Source of the DNA: an uncultured Spirochaetaceae bacterium
Lineage (GTDB): Bacteria; Spirochaetota; Spirochaetia; Sphaerochaetales; Sphaerochaetaceae
Assembly: GCA_944389155.1 (NCBI GenBank)
Contig: CALXLI010000032.1
Span: 1 to 40,069 of the forward strand
Direction: 5' to 3'
DNA: 40,069 nucleotides
Part shown: positions 15,363 to 23,738 of the stretch, in pieces
Numbering within the stretch: the stretch's first letter is position 1
Layout of the letters: each line of letters starts with the position of its first letter
Notes under the pieces: model-generated
The model's database searches: none
The model's input: the letters and a program-made list of their open reading frames with translations, nothing else
What the model was told of the DNA's origin: nothing
Translations under genes and position numbers: made by a program

Positions 15363-16700
15363 ATGCCTACGATGGATATGACAACGGGAAGCATCTTCAG
15401 GAAGCTTGTTTCCTATTCAATACCGCTTGTTCTCGGTAATTTGTTCCAGCTTGCCTATAATGCTGTCGATTCGATGATAGCAGGACGCTTCATCGGTACT
15501 GATGCCCTTGCAGCTACGGGAATGGCAGCTCCTGTCATGAATATCCTGATACTGGGTATTTCCGGTATATGCATGGGGGCTGGTGTCCTTATGAGCTCTT
15601 TCTTTGGCGCAAAGGATACAGACAAGCTCAAGAGCGAGCTTTCAACGCTTCTTGTATTCGGCACGTTGTTTTCTGTAGCGGTTGCCGTGCTCGGCATCGT
15701 ATTCACCTATCCATTGCTGCGGGCTATGAACGTACCATCCTCCATTATGGATATCACAGCGCTTTATATCCGCATCGTATTCATAGGGGCACCATTCACA
15801 TATTTCTATAATGCGCTTTCCCAGGCGCTCAAGAGCGTAGGGGATTCAAAGACTCCGCTGAAGTTCCTTATGGCATCATCTGTGCTCAACTGTGTCTCTG
15901 ATCTGTTCTTCATAGGATATCTTGGCTTTGGCATCATGTGCTCAGCTGTCACGACGACAGTTGCCCAGATGGTTTCGGCGCTGCTTTGCTTTATCTACAT
16001 CTATCGCCGTGTTCCGATGCTCAGCCTGAAGCCGAAAGAGATAAGGATGGACAGGTCTCTTCTGAAGACAACTCTTTCATATGGCTCTGTCACAGCGCTC
16101 CAGCAGGCATGCCAGCCGATAGGGAAGCTTTTGATACAGAGCGCGGTGAATACGCTTGGTGTTGCTACGATTGCTGCATATAATGCCGTGACGCGCATCG
16201 ATGATTTCGCATTCACGCCTGAGCAGCAGATAAGCCATGGCATGACAACCTTCATTGCCCAGAACAATGGGGCAGGAAATACAAAACGGATGCTTCAGGG
16301 ATTCAGGCGAGGCCTTGTGCTTGAAACCATCTACTTTTTCATAATAGGTTCTGCCGTATTCTTCTTCAGTGAGGAGATCATGAATCTTTTCATAAGCGGA
16401 GAAGGTGCAGCCGCTGTCATAAAAGAAGGCCAGCTCTATCTTTCAACGATGGCCTTCCTGTACATATTCCCTGCATATACAAATGGAATCCAGGGATTCT
16501 TCAGGGGGATTGGGAATATGAGCGTAACGCTTATATCAACATTCATACAGGCATCGATGAGAGTAGTCTTCACATTCATCCTCGTTCCGCATCTTGGCAT
16601 ACATGCAATCGCGTATGCCTGTGCGATAGGATGGGCGCTGATGCTTCTTTTCGAAGTTCCGTATTACTTCTATTACAAGCATAGGTTCCTGTCAGCCTGA
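15363..16700 (+). CDS. MATE family multidrug/sodium antiporter
   Basis: MATE exporters move cationic drugs or metabolites out of the cell with sodium or proton influx. The 445-residue protein has the expected 12 membrane segments in two halves. It begins MTTGSIFRKLVSYSIPLVLGNLFQLAYNAVD, with the family's VLGNLFQ..YN..D pattern, and the second half has ALQQACQPIGKLLIQSAVN. The substrate cannot be told. The ATG follows a -10 box by six bases and has no Shine-Dalgarno sequence. The last 28 bases overlap the end of the convergent amylosucrase gene. Confidence 0.92.
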   Translation: MPTMDMTTGSIFRKLVSYSIPLVLGNLFQLAYNAVDSMIAGRFIGTDALAATGMAAPVMNILILGISGICMGAGVLMSSFFGAKDTDKLKSELSTLLVFGTLFSVAVAVLGIVFTYPLLRAMNVPSSIMDITALYIRIVFIGAPFTYFYNALSQALKSVGDSKTPLKFLMASSVLNCVSDLFFIGYLGFGIMCSAVTTTVAQMVSALLCFIYIYRRVPMLSLKPKEIRMDRSLLKTTLSYGSVTALQQACQPIGKLLIQSAVNTLGVATIAAYNAVTRIDDFAFTPEQQISHGMTTFIAQNNGAGNTKRMLQGFRRGLVLETIYFFIIGSAVFFFSEEIMNLFISGEGAAAVIKEGQLYLSTMAFLYIFPAYTNGIQGFFRGIGNMSVTLISTFIQASMRVVFTFILVPHLGIHAIAYACAIGWALMLLFEVPYYFYYKHRFLSA

Positions 16701-18517
16701 AGATAGTTGGCAAGGAACATCACCTGATAGCCATCCAGATCTATGCTTCTCCCAGGTTCTGCTGTGATTCCAGTCAGCATGTCTCTGTATAGTCCTGTGA
16801 AGTACTCAAAACGCGCACTCTGCTTCTCATGCGAGTAGTTGAAGACCGAAAGAAGTACTTTTTCCCCTTGCCTGCGTCTGATTGCAAAGACCTTGTCGTT
16901 ATGGCTGTCCCATGTAAAGACCTCCGCATCAGGTGAAAACAGGGTAGAGGACGAACGGATGCCTTCAAGCTCCTTGATTATCGAGAAGAGCCTGTTCTCT
17001 ATTGTTCCTGCTGTTTTCTTTCTCTTCTCCTTTTCCCAGTCGAATGCAGGGCGGTGAAGATACCTTGAATCTTCTTTCCTGTCAGGATCGTTCATGTATC
17101 CTCTGTCATTGAGCATGCCGATTTCATCTCCGCTGTTGATCAGAGGAAGCCCTTTCATTGCGAAGACTGTACTGTATATCAACCTGAATCGCTTGACAGC
17201 ATCATCAATCTCTTCTTCTGTTTCTGCACTTTCAAGGCCTACAAGGGATGCTGTTGTTCCGACTGTACGGGCATCCTTTGTTTTCTCATCATAGTTATAA
17301 AGACCGCCTCTGGCATATGATGAGGGGAAATCACCAGCCCAGAATCTGTATTGATATATCTTGTGCAGCAGCGGATCTATGCCAAGCTCCCTTTCCTTGT
17401 TCTCGTCGAATCCCCAGCCTATATCATCATGGCATCGTACATAGTTCACGAAAGCAGAGTGCTCAGGAAGAGATAGCAGATCCTCTGTCTGGCATTTGAG
17501 GAGCCTCGTATCCTCTGAGGCCAGCGCTCCCCATATATTCACCATCGAAGAGACGCCATAGAGAAGATGGCACTCGGGTTTCTCCTTTGTCCCGAAGTAT
17601 GCTGCAAGCTCTTTAGGCTCCATTACGACCTCTCCCTTCAGGATTGCAGCAGGCGCGACAGCTTCAAGGATCAGCCTTATCATCCTTACGATCGTATGGA
17701 CCTTAGGCAGGTTCCTGCAGCTTGTCCCGATTTCCTTCCAGATATATGGGACAGCATCCAGCCTGAATACCTCAACACCTCTATTTGCCCATATGACCAT
17801 CGCTGATGCTATCGCATTGAAAACAGCAGGATTCTGATAGTTAAGATCCCATTGCTTCGGATAGAATGTAGATAGTACCCATCGTCCCATCTCTTCTGAA
17901 TATACGAAGTTCCCCGGTGCAGTCTCTGGGAATACCTCCGGCATCGTCTTCTCGAATTCATCGGGAATCGTCCTGTCGGGAAATGTCATATACATGTCCT
18001 GTGCCCACTTTTCCCCGCTCTTCGCTTTCATTGCCCATTCGTGCTCATCTGATGTATGGTTCATCACGAAGTCCATGCAGAGGCTTATGCCGTTTTTGCG
18101 GAGTGTGTCTGCAAGGGAGATTATATCCTCAACTGTTCCAAGCCTTTCGTCAGGCGTGAGGAAATCGCTTACAGCAAATCCTCCATCGTTGTCTTTCTGT
18201 GGAGTCCTTAGAAATGGCATCAGATGAAGATATGTCACACCAAGCTCTTTCAGGTAGCTGACCTTGTCTGCAATTCCATTGAATGTTCCTGCAAATAGAT
18301 TTGTGTACATGGTCTCCGCAACCATGGATTCTGAGAGATACCATCTGCGGTTTGCCAGTCTTTTCTCATCCAGCGCTTTGAGCTCTTCCTTCCTTTCGGA
18401 ATCTGCACGTTCCATGAAGTCCTCAAGTGAATTGAGCATATCCCTGTTTCCATATAGTTCCATGTAAAGCCATTCAAGCTCATCTTTGACTGCATTGAAA
18501 CGCTGAGAGTATGACAT
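16673..18517 (-). CDS. Amylosucrase-family enzyme (GH13 subfamily 4), cytoplasmic
   Basis: Amylosucrase moves the glucosyl unit of sucrose onto an alpha-1,4-glucan and releases fructose; close relatives simply hydrolyse sucrose. The 614-residue protein is close to the usual amylosucrase length and follows it along its length: LHLMPFLRTP, DFVMNHTSDEHEWA, FPETAPGNF and QWDLNYQNP. The GH13 catalytic residues are D254 in VFRLDAVP (nucleophile), E296 in ILKGEVVM (acid/base) and D364 in VRCHDDIGW. There is no signal peptide, so it acts on imported sucrose. GGAGG lies five bases before the ATG. A LacI-type operator lies between its -10 region and the start codon. The LacI gene is divergent, and the importer and fructokinase lie further downstream of that. 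Transfer and hydrolysis cannot be told apart from sequence. Confidence 0.87.
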   Translation of the reverse strand: MSYSQRFNAVKDELEWLYMELYGNRDMLNSLEDFMERADSERKEELKALDEKRLANRRWYLSESMVAETMYTNLFAGTFNGIADKVSYLKELGVTYLHLMPFLRTPQKDNDGGFAVSDFLTPDERLGTVEDIISLADTLRKNGISLCMDFVMNHTSDEHEWAMKAKSGEKWAQDMYMTFPDRTIPDEFEKTMPEVFPETAPGNFVYSEEMGRWVLSTFYPKQWDLNYQNPAVFNAIASAMVIWANRGVEVFRLDAVPYIWKEIGTSCRNLPKVHTIVRMIRLILEAVAPAAILKGEVVMEPKELAAYFGTKEKPECHLLYGVSSMVNIWGALASEDTRLLKCQTEDLLSLPEHSAFVNYVRCHDDIGWGFDENKERELGIDPLLHKIYQYRFWAGDFPSSYARGGLYNYDEKTKDARTVGTTASLVGLESAETEEEIDDAVKRFRLIYSTVFAMKGLPLINSGDEIGMLNDRGYMNDPDRKEDSRYLHRPAFDWEKEKRKKTAGTIENRLFSIIKELEGIRSSSTLFSPDAEVFTWDSHNDKVFAIRRRQGEKVLLSVFNYSHEKQSARFEYFTGLYRDMLTGITAEPGRSIDLDGYQVMFLANYLQADRNLCL

Positions 18518-18530
18518 GACAACCTCCGTA

Positions 18531-18545
18531 TGTTAAACGCTTATT
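18531..18545 (-). promoter_or_regulatory. LacI-type operator in front of the amylosucrase gene
   Basis: The plus strand reads TGTTAAACGCTTATT. The core AAACG and the flank TGTT are shared with the site at 20414-20429. On the minus strand it lies directly downstream of a TATAAT/TATTAT -10 region (about 18543-18552), so a bound repressor would block transcription. The divergent LacI gene starts 65 bases away. Confidence 0.5.
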
Positions 18546-18609
18546 ATAATATGGCTCAAAGAAACGCCATGCAAGGAAAATATTGTGTTATCATCATATT
18601 GGAGGGTGT

Positions 18610-19590
18610 ATGGCAACAATAAAGGATGTAGCTGCTGAAGCTGGGCTCAGCGTTGGAACCGTATCAAGGATACTGAACAATAGAGGATATATAAGTCCGA
18701 AGGCCAGGGAGAAAGTCGAAAGCGCGATGCGGAAGCTGAAGTATCAGCCAAATGAGATAGCCCGCTCTTTGAGCCAGAGCAATTCCTCGATGGTCGGCAT
18801 AATAATACCGATGCTTTTCAATCCATATTTTCCGACACTGCTCAAGTATCTTGAAGATGAGCTTGAAGCCCGTGGGATGCAGCCGCTTCTTTTCGTCTCG
18901 GATGGTGATGAGGAAAAGGAAATACGGTTTCTTGACAAGTGCAAGAAGAACCGTGTTTCAGGGATAATCCTTTGTTCAGGCAACTTCAAGGCTGTACGCC
19001 TTGTTGATTACAGTGTTCCTGTGGTATCGATCGAAAGAATGGGACTTGATGGCGCAATTTCTGTTGTGTGTGACAATTATAATGGTGGTAAGCTTGCTGC
19101 TGGGCATCTTATTGAAAAAGGGTGTAAGCATCTTGTGATGATAGCCGGCGATCAGGATGAGGCTATGCCTGCAGATGGAAGAGTCTCAGGCTTTGAGGAA
19201 AAAGCAAGGGAGAACAGGATTGAGGCCAAGGTTTATCATGCAACGAAGGAGATGTTCCATCTTCAGGATTATCATACATTGGTCGAGAATGTATTTGATG
19301 GGAACAGCTCCATGGATGGGCTTTTCTGTTCCAGTGATGTGATTGCTGCAACCGCTATACAGATAGCCTCAAAGCATGGAATCCGCGTGCCTGAGGATCT
19401 TAAGGTGATTGGCTTTGACGATACTTGGTATTCTGCTTCGATAACTCCTACTCTTACGACAATCAGGCAGCCTGTGAAGGAAATGGCTATGATTGCAATA
19501 TCATCGCTTGAAGCTGCAATGAAAGCGGGAACTTTCCCATCCTCTACGATCAAGCTGGATGTGTCATTGGTTGTAAGGGAAAGCACATGA
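18610..19590 (+). CDS. LacI family transcriptional regulator of the sucrose-type locus
   Basis: The 326-residue protein has a LacI helix-turn-helix and hinge (ATIKDVAAEAGLSVGTVSRI, then YQPNEIARSLSQ) followed by a periplasmic-binding-protein-like ligand domain (MVGIIIPMLFNPYFPTLLK, GFDDTWYSASITPTLTTIRQP). Such proteins repress sugar genes until a sugar binds. I start at ATG 18610, which follows GGAGGGTGT, not at an upstream in-frame codon at 18583. It lies between the divergent amylosucrase gene and the phosphoesterase and importer genes. Likely operators with a TGTTAAACG-type half-site lie at 18531, 20414 and 20494, so it probably controls both the enzyme and the importer. The inducer is inferred to be sucrose or a product of it. 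Confidence 0.92.
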   Translation: MATIKDVAAEAGLSVGTVSRILNNRGYISPKAREKVESAMRKLKYQPNEIARSLSQSNSSMVGIIIPMLFNPYFPTLLKYLEDELEARGMQPLLFVSDGDEEKEIRFLDKCKKNRVSGIILCSGNFKAVRLVDYSVPVVSIERMGLDGAISVVCDNYNGGKLAAGHLIEKGCKHLVMIAGDQDEAMPADGRVSGFEEKARENRIEAKVYHATKEMFHLQDYHTLVENVFDGNSSMDGLFCSSDVIAATAIQIASKHGIRVPEDLKVIGFDDTWYSASITPTLTTIRQPVKEMAMIAISSLEAAMKAGTFPSSTIKLDVSLVVREST

Positions 19591-19594
19591 TATG

Positions 19595-19624
19595 TTGACC
19601 GTTTGTCATATCTTGAGATAATAC
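19595..19624 (+). promoter_or_regulatory. Promoter of the phosphoesterase gene
   Basis: TTGACC (19595-19600) is followed after 17-18 bases by ATAATA/TAATAC (19618-19624). It lies just past the LacI stop codon. The bases TTGACCGTTTGTC around the -35 resemble the LacI-type half-sites, so the repressor might also act here; this part is uncertain. Confidence 0.5.
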
Positions 19625-19637
19625 AGATGGAGGCTAT

Positions 19638-20396
19638 ATGCGCATTCTTGTATTTTCAGATATACACAGCAACAGGCAGGCATTAGAGGCGGTCATGCAA
19701 AAAGAGACGGCCTTTGATGCGCTGGTATTTGCAGGCGATGTTGTTGATTACGGTACTGATCCAGTCTTCACCGTGGATTTCTTCCGTTCATTCAAAGGCT
19801 GTCATCATGTTGTGCGTGGCAATCATGACGATCATCTGATAAATGTCTACAGAACGGGTGAATGGATGCGGGCAAAAGGAAAGGATTTCAAGTGGATACA
19901 CCATAATTGCCGGCTGCTTTCCAATGAACAGGTGGATTTCCTGGATTCTCTTCCTTTGCATGTGTCTTTCAGTGCAGATGGCTATGGGTATCTGGTCCAG
20001 CATCAGTATGATGAGAAGTATGGAATCATCGAATCTCCTTATGCCTTTGATAATTACTGGAATGAGCATTGGCACGGGGACGGGGATATATCACTTGGCA
20101 GACGTATGATTTTCGGCCATTCGCACAGGCAATGCGTACATGTTCTTCAAGGGGACAGGTTATGGCTTAATCCAGGAAGCGCATCATATAGGCGCCCTGA
20201 TGATCCTGACAAGAATGCCCAATATATGATAATCGACAACGGCAATATTGAATTCAGAAGCTGTCCATACGATAGGAGCATTCAGAGAGCGGAAGCCGAG
20301 AAATACAGGGTAAGCGGTGAGATGATGGATACGGAAATCCAGGATTTCATGTTCTTTTTCGGTGATGCTAAGACTTCCAGGGACCCTCTGTTTTAA
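19638..20396 (+). CDS. Metallophosphoesterase (calcineurin-like)
   Basis: The 252-residue protein has the full two-metal motif set: FSDIHSN (6-12), FAGDVVDYG (36-44), GNHDDH (about 61-66), a later His in VQHQYD, and GHSHRQCVH. Such YfcE-like or diadenosine-tetraphosphatase-like enzymes cleave phosphodiesters or phosphomonoesters in the cytoplasm. GGAGG lies just before the ATG. It sits between the LacI gene and the sugar importer, each with its own promoter, so its link to sugar use is only by position. A role as a sugar-phosphate phosphatase would fit but is unproven. Confidence 0.85.
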   Translation: MRILVFSDIHSNRQALEAVMQKETAFDALVFAGDVVDYGTDPVFTVDFFRSFKGCHHVVRGNHDDHLINVYRTGEWMRAKGKDFKWIHHNCRLLSNEQVDFLDSLPLHVSFSADGYGYLVQHQYDEKYGIIESPYAFDNYWNEHWHGDGDISLGRRMIFGHSHRQCVHVLQGDRLWLNPGSASYRRPDDPDKNAQYMIIDNGNIEFRSCPYDRSIQRAEAEKYRVSGEMMDTEIQDFMFFFGDAKTSRDPLF

Positions 20397-20413
20397 GGAT
20401 TGCGTTATTGTTC

Positions 20414-20429
20414 TGTTAAACGTTTGTTA
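20414..20429. promoter_or_regulatory. Upstream LacI-type operator of the importer
   Basis: TGTTAAACGTTTGTTA has the perfect core palindrome AAACGTTT with the central CG typical of LacI-family operators. It lies 16 bases upstream of the -35 box of the importer promoter. Confidence 0.55.
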
Positions 20430-20445
20430 TTTATGAAAATTCTTG

Positions 20446-20473
20446 TTGACAAGCAAATAAGCGGGTTTATACT
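20446..20473 (+). promoter_or_regulatory. Strong promoter of the sugar importer operon
   Basis: TTGACA (20446-20451) is a perfect -35, and TATACT (20468-20473) matches five of six -10 bases, with a 16-base spacer. The predicted start is near 20480, upstream of the second operator and of the AGGAGG at 20513-20518. Confidence 0.75.
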
Positions 20474-20493
20474 GGATTTGGTTTTGAAAATAT

Positions 20494-20510
20494 ATCAACC
20501 GTTTAACATT
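20494..20510. promoter_or_regulatory. Downstream LacI-type operator of the importer
   Basis: ATCAACCGTTTAACATT contains the half-site CGTTTAACA, which is the reverse complement of TGTTAAACG at 20414. It lies just after the predicted transcription start and before the ribosome binding site. The CG centres of the two sites are 79 bases apart, which would allow looping by a tetrameric repressor. Confidence 0.5.
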
Positions 20511-20523
20511 TCAGGAGGTTTCC

Positions 20524-21804
20524 ATGAAGAAAGTAGTGTTGCTTGCATTCTGTACGCTTTTCGCACTATCTGCTGTGTTCGCCAGCGGATCGGCAGAGAG
20601 CGCTGCATCTGAAGGCCCCGTGACTATCAAGGTATGGGTAAGCAGTGGTTCTGAAGATGCCAAATATCAGGAAGTGCTTGACAGGATAGAGGCTGAGACA
20701 GGGATTGCCATAACAGATGAGTATTATCCAAAGGATGAGCTTGATCAGAAGCTTCAGGTTTCTCCTCTTGTCGGTGATACTCCGGACCTTATCATCGCAG
20801 ATTATCTTATGATTCCTTCATATTATACATCCGGGCTCATCCAGCCGCTTGATGAGTATATGCCGGAGGAGCTCTATGCAGACCTGATTCCATCGGTAAA
20901 GAATGAGACGAACTATGATGGTCATATTGTATCTGTTGCGCAGTTTGATGCTGGAATGGCTCTTTGGGCAAATAAGTCAATGCTTGAGAACGCAGGTGTA
21001 AGGATTCCTGAGAGCTGGGAAGACGCTTGGACAAAGGAGGAGTTTGAGGATGCTCTTGAGAAGCTTCAGGAAAGCGGCGTCCCTTATCCACTATATATCA
21101 GGCAGAATAAGCCATCATCTCTCTATTTCCAGTACATGCCATTCCTTGCATCAATGGGTGGATCATATCTTGATGAGAGCACAATGCTGACATCTGGCGC
21201 TCTTGATAGCGAAGAGACCGTTGCTGCGTTTGAGTATCTGCAGTGGATGGTTGACCAGGATTACATCAGCAGGACATGTGACTATGAGAATGGATTCTAT
21301 GAGAGAAAGGAAAGCGCTCTTGCCCTCCTTGGTCATTGGAAGTATGCAGATCATGTGAACTTCCTCGGTGATGATGCAATCCTTGTCCCATGCCCAGATC
21401 TTGGAGGTGGTGTATTCACATGCTCTGGTTCTACTGTATGGGCAATGACAACTGCAGCTGCAGATAACGGCAAGGCAGAAGAAGCTTGGACAATCCTTGA
21501 GATGGCTTTGGATGCAGAGAATATCCTGACAGTTACTGATTTCAACGGAGCTATTCCTTCACGTGTTTCCGTGATGGATCAGGTTGAGAACCTTCAGGAA
21601 GGTGGAAGGCTTTATCTATACAGAAAGCAGCTTGAGGATGGCATTTCAGTACTTCGCCCGCTTACACCTGCCCATATGACAATCTACAATGCAATGCAGT
21701 CGGTATACAGCGATGTTATCGGAGGCGCTGATCCTTATACAGCACTCCACAATGCATCCCAGGAAATTGATGAGGTAATCATCGACAACGGCTGGAATAA
21801 CTGA
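20524..21804 (+). CDS. ABC sugar importer, extracellular solute-binding protein
   Basis: Family 1 solute-binding proteins capture sugars in the periplasm and deliver them to the membrane permeases. The 426-residue protein has a signal peptide (MKKVVLLAFCTLFALSAVFA) followed by SGSAES, with no Cys at the cleavage point, so it is probably released, not lipid-anchored. The body shows IKVWVSSGSEDAKYQEVLDR and DTPDLIIADY, typical of the MalE/UgpB fold. AGGAGG lies five bases before the ATG. It is the first gene of the importer operon (binding protein, two permeases). No ATPase gene is here, so a shared MsmK/UgpC-like ATPase elsewhere is expected. Sucrose or a related disaccharide is the inferred substrate. 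Confidence 0.92.
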   Translation: MKKVVLLAFCTLFALSAVFASGSAESAASEGPVTIKVWVSSGSEDAKYQEVLDRIEAETGIAITDEYYPKDELDQKLQVSPLVGDTPDLIIADYLMIPSYYTSGLIQPLDEYMPEELYADLIPSVKNETNYDGHIVSVAQFDAGMALWANKSMLENAGVRIPESWEDAWTKEEFEDALEKLQESGVPYPLYIRQNKPSSLYFQYMPFLASMGGSYLDESTMLTSGALDSEETVAAFEYLQWMVDQDYISRTCDYENGFYERKESALALLGHWKYADHVNFLGDDAILVPCPDLGGGVFTCSGSTVWAMTTAAADNGKAEEAWTILEMALDAENILTVTDFNGAIPSRVSVMDQVENLQEGGRLYLYRKQLEDGISVLRPLTPAHMTIYNAMQSVYSDVIGGADPYTALHNASQEIDEVIIDNGWNN

Positions 21805-21818
21805 TTCCATGACACAGT

Positions 21819-21852
21819 GCCGCAAGGAGATTCCCTGCGGCCTTATTCTTTT
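21819..21852 (+). terminator. Leaky terminator between binding protein and permeases
   Basis: GCCGCA (21819-21824) pairs with TGCGGC (21836-21841), extended by GG/CC inside, and is followed by the T-rich CTTATTCTTTT. Such a site after a binding-protein gene commonly makes the binding protein more abundant than the permeases. Confidence 0.65.
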
Positions 21853-21867
21853 GAAAAGGAGAAGCCT

Positions 21868-22752
21868 ATGAAGAGCGGTTTACGGCGCGATCAGGCCAGG
21901 ACTGCCTGGATTTTCTCAGCACCGGCTCTTATATTGATTTCACTGTTCATACTTCTGCCATTCCTGATGTCTCTTGTTTACTCATTTACAGACAAGATGC
22001 TTGTGATGCGTCCGGGGCGGAGTGTTGAATTCACTGGATTTGATAACTATGCGAAGGTCTTTACGAACAGTACGACACGGCAGTCGTTCATAAATACAGG
22101 GGTTTATGCTGTTATGGTAGTTCCTGCTGTTGTTGTGCTCGGAACAGTGCTTGCCGTATTCGTCAACAGGCCGATCAGGAGCGTAAAAGTCTTCCGTGCA
22201 ATATATTTCAGTCCGCAGATTGTGACAATGACTGTTGTCGCTGTTGTATGGTCTTTCATCTTCTCTCCCGGTTCTGATGGCATCATGAACTCTATATTGG
22301 GGCTGTTCGGGATTGAATCGAAGACATGGCTTCAGGATCCTGATCTGGCTCTCGGCTGTCTCGCCGTCATGTATATATGGCAGACACTTGGGCTGGAGAT
22401 GCTGATTATCCTTGGTGGGCTGCAGTATATTCCTGGAGAACTATACGAGGCATGCATGCTTGATGGATGCGGGGTTGTAAAACGTTTTTGGTATGTTACA
22501 GTACCGCTTCTGCGCAATACCATGGTATATGTTCTTGTATCTGTCACCATAAATACCCTCAAGCTGTTCACGCAGGTATATGTCCTTACCAACGGTGGCC
22601 CTAGCAACTCAACAGTTTCGGTTGTCTATCAGCTGTATAAGGTGGGATTCCTTAATAATCAGCAGGGCTATTCATCCGCTATTGCAGTAGTGTTCTTCCT
22701 TATAGTGCTTGGTATTTCGCTTCTGCAGAACTATCTGATGAGGGATAAATGA
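21868..22752 (+). CDS. ABC sugar importer permease (MalF/UgpA type)
   Basis: The 294-residue protein has six predicted membrane segments and the cytoplasmic EAA loop that touches the ATPase (YEACMLDGCGVVKRFWYVTVPLL). It starts with the usual QARTAWIFSAPALILISLFILLP-like first segment of this family. I start at ATG 21868, which has AAAGGAG six bases upstream; an upstream GTG at 21817 lies inside the terminator hairpin and is not a likely start. It is followed after one base by the second permease. The two form the membrane channel. Confidence 0.93.
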   Translation: MKSGLRRDQARTAWIFSAPALILISLFILLPFLMSLVYSFTDKMLVMRPGRSVEFTGFDNYAKVFTNSTTRQSFINTGVYAVMVVPAVVVLGTVLAVFVNRPIRSVKVFRAIYFSPQIVTMTVVAVVWSFIFSPGSDGIMNSILGLFGIESKTWLQDPDLALGCLAVMYIWQTLGLEMLIILGGLQYIPGELYEACMLDGCGVVKRFWYVTVPLLRNTMVYVLVSVTINTLKLFTQVYVLTNGGPSNSTVSVVYQLYKVGFLNNQQGYSSAIAVVFFLIVLGISLLQNYLMRDK

Positions 22753-22753
22753 T

Positions 22754-23605
22754 ATGCAGGCAATGTCTGAAACAAAAACAAGAGCTATAAAGCTTGTGAG
22801 CATGGTTCTCTATGTGCTTATTGCATGCCTTTTCGTCCTTCCGATACTCTACATGTTCGTGTCATCGTTCAAGACGGATACCCAGATCGTGAGCGATATG
22901 TCCACGATAAAGGCATTCCTGCCAACAGGGCATCTAAGCCTTTCCAACTATGCGACGATAATGGTGGAAGGCCAGTTCTGGAGATTCTTCAAGAATTCTG
23001 CCATGATTGCCATCCTCAACGTTGGCATAGAGATCGTGGTCAATTCGATGATAGGCTATGCGCTTGGCATGCTCGCATTCAAGGGTAAGGGACTTATTAT
23101 CTCTCTCGTCATTGCATTGGCTGTCGTTCCGACTGAATCTGTGATAATCAACAAGTTCATCGTCGTGAATTCCATGGGGCTTATGAATACAATCTGGGGC
23201 TTGGCTATCCCATCCGCTGGCTATCCGATGTTCATATTCCTTTTCTATAATCACTTCAAAGGTATGCCAATGGAGCTTGTTGAGGCTGCAGTCGTTGATG
23301 GTGAGAAGTATTCCGGTGTCTTCTGGAAGATAATGATGCCTCTTTCAAAGCCTATAATAGCAACAGTTGCCATAATGGGTTTCATAAGGATCTGGGGAGA
23401 TGTGCTCTGGCCGACATTGGTTACCCGCGATGAGACATGGAGAACGCTTCCGCTTGCACTGAGAGCCTTGTCATCTGATGTGTATGTTTTCTGGGGACAG
23501 ATATTCGCTTTCTCATCACTTATGACGCTTCCTGTGCTGGTCCTTTTCCTGCTTTTCCAGAAGCAGTTCATCCAATCTCTTACAATGACAGGAATAAAAG
23601 GATAA
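22754..23605 (+). CDS. ABC sugar importer permease (MalG/UgpE type)
   Basis: The 283-residue protein is the partner permease, with six membrane segments and the EAA loop VEAAVVDGEKYSGVFWKIMMPLSKP. The N-terminus has the family's LYVLIACLFVLPILYMFVSS segment followed by a long periplasmic loop. GAGGG lies nine bases before the ATG, inside the end of the first permease gene, so translation is coupled. The stop overlaps the first bases of a hairpin (23600-23633) that probably ends the operon. Confidence 0.93.
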   Translation: MQAMSETKTRAIKLVSMVLYVLIACLFVLPILYMFVSSFKTDTQIVSDMSTIKAFLPTGHLSLSNYATIMVEGQFWRFFKNSAMIAILNVGIEIVVNSMIGYALGMLAFKGKGLIISLVIALAVVPTESVIINKFIVVNSMGLMNTIWGLAIPSAGYPMFIFLFYNHFKGMPMELVEAAVVDGEKYSGVFWKIMMPLSKPIIATVAIMGFIRIWGDVLWPTLVTRDETWRTLPLALRALSSDVYVFWGQIFAFSSLMTLPVLVLFLLFQKQFIQSLTMTGIKG

Positions 23606-23633
23606 GATGGGGCTTCTTGCCCCTTCGTTATCC
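23600..23633 (+). terminator. Hairpin at the end of the importer operon
   Basis: GGGGC (23609-23613) pairs with GCCCC (23619-23623) around TTCTT, and GGATAA (23600-23605) pairs with TTATCC (23628-23633) outside it. The T-rich tail is weak. The outer left arm overlaps the stop codon of the second permease gene. Confidence 0.6.
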
Positions 23634-23669
23634 AATATTCCTGTTTGTATATAATAATCCCAATTAAGA

Positions 23670-23690
23670 ATATTATATCCATCATAATAT
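23670..23690. promoter_or_regulatory. AT-rich palindrome upstream of the fructokinase gene
   Basis: ATATTAT (23670-23676) and ATAATAT (23684-23690) are exact inverted copies with a seven-base spacer. It lies about 50 bases before the fructokinase ATG and could be an operator. It does not match the LacI-type half-sites found nearby, and in such AT-rich DNA it could be chance. Confidence 0.25.
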
Positions 23691-23738
23691 GATATTTGAA
23701 AAGATGACGATTGGGACTATCCTATAAAAGAGGTAAAT

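Noticed and set aside
19591-19610. A possible fourth LacI-type operator (TATGTTGACCGTTTGTCATA)
   Set aside because: The match to the half-site is poor, and the TTGACC inside it is better explained as the -35 box of the phosphoesterase promoter.
20400-20612. A 70-codon frame across the importer promoter and start
   Set aside because: It runs through two operators, a strong promoter and the binding-protein signal peptide in another frame; it has no ribosome site.
21815-21829. A 15-base identity (CAGTGCCGCAAGGAG) with 38732-38746 in front of tuf
   Set aside because: Both copies are parts of different hairpins with an embedded AGGAG. Flanks do not match, so a mobile repeat is not supported; shared hairpin and ribosome-site composition explains it well enough.
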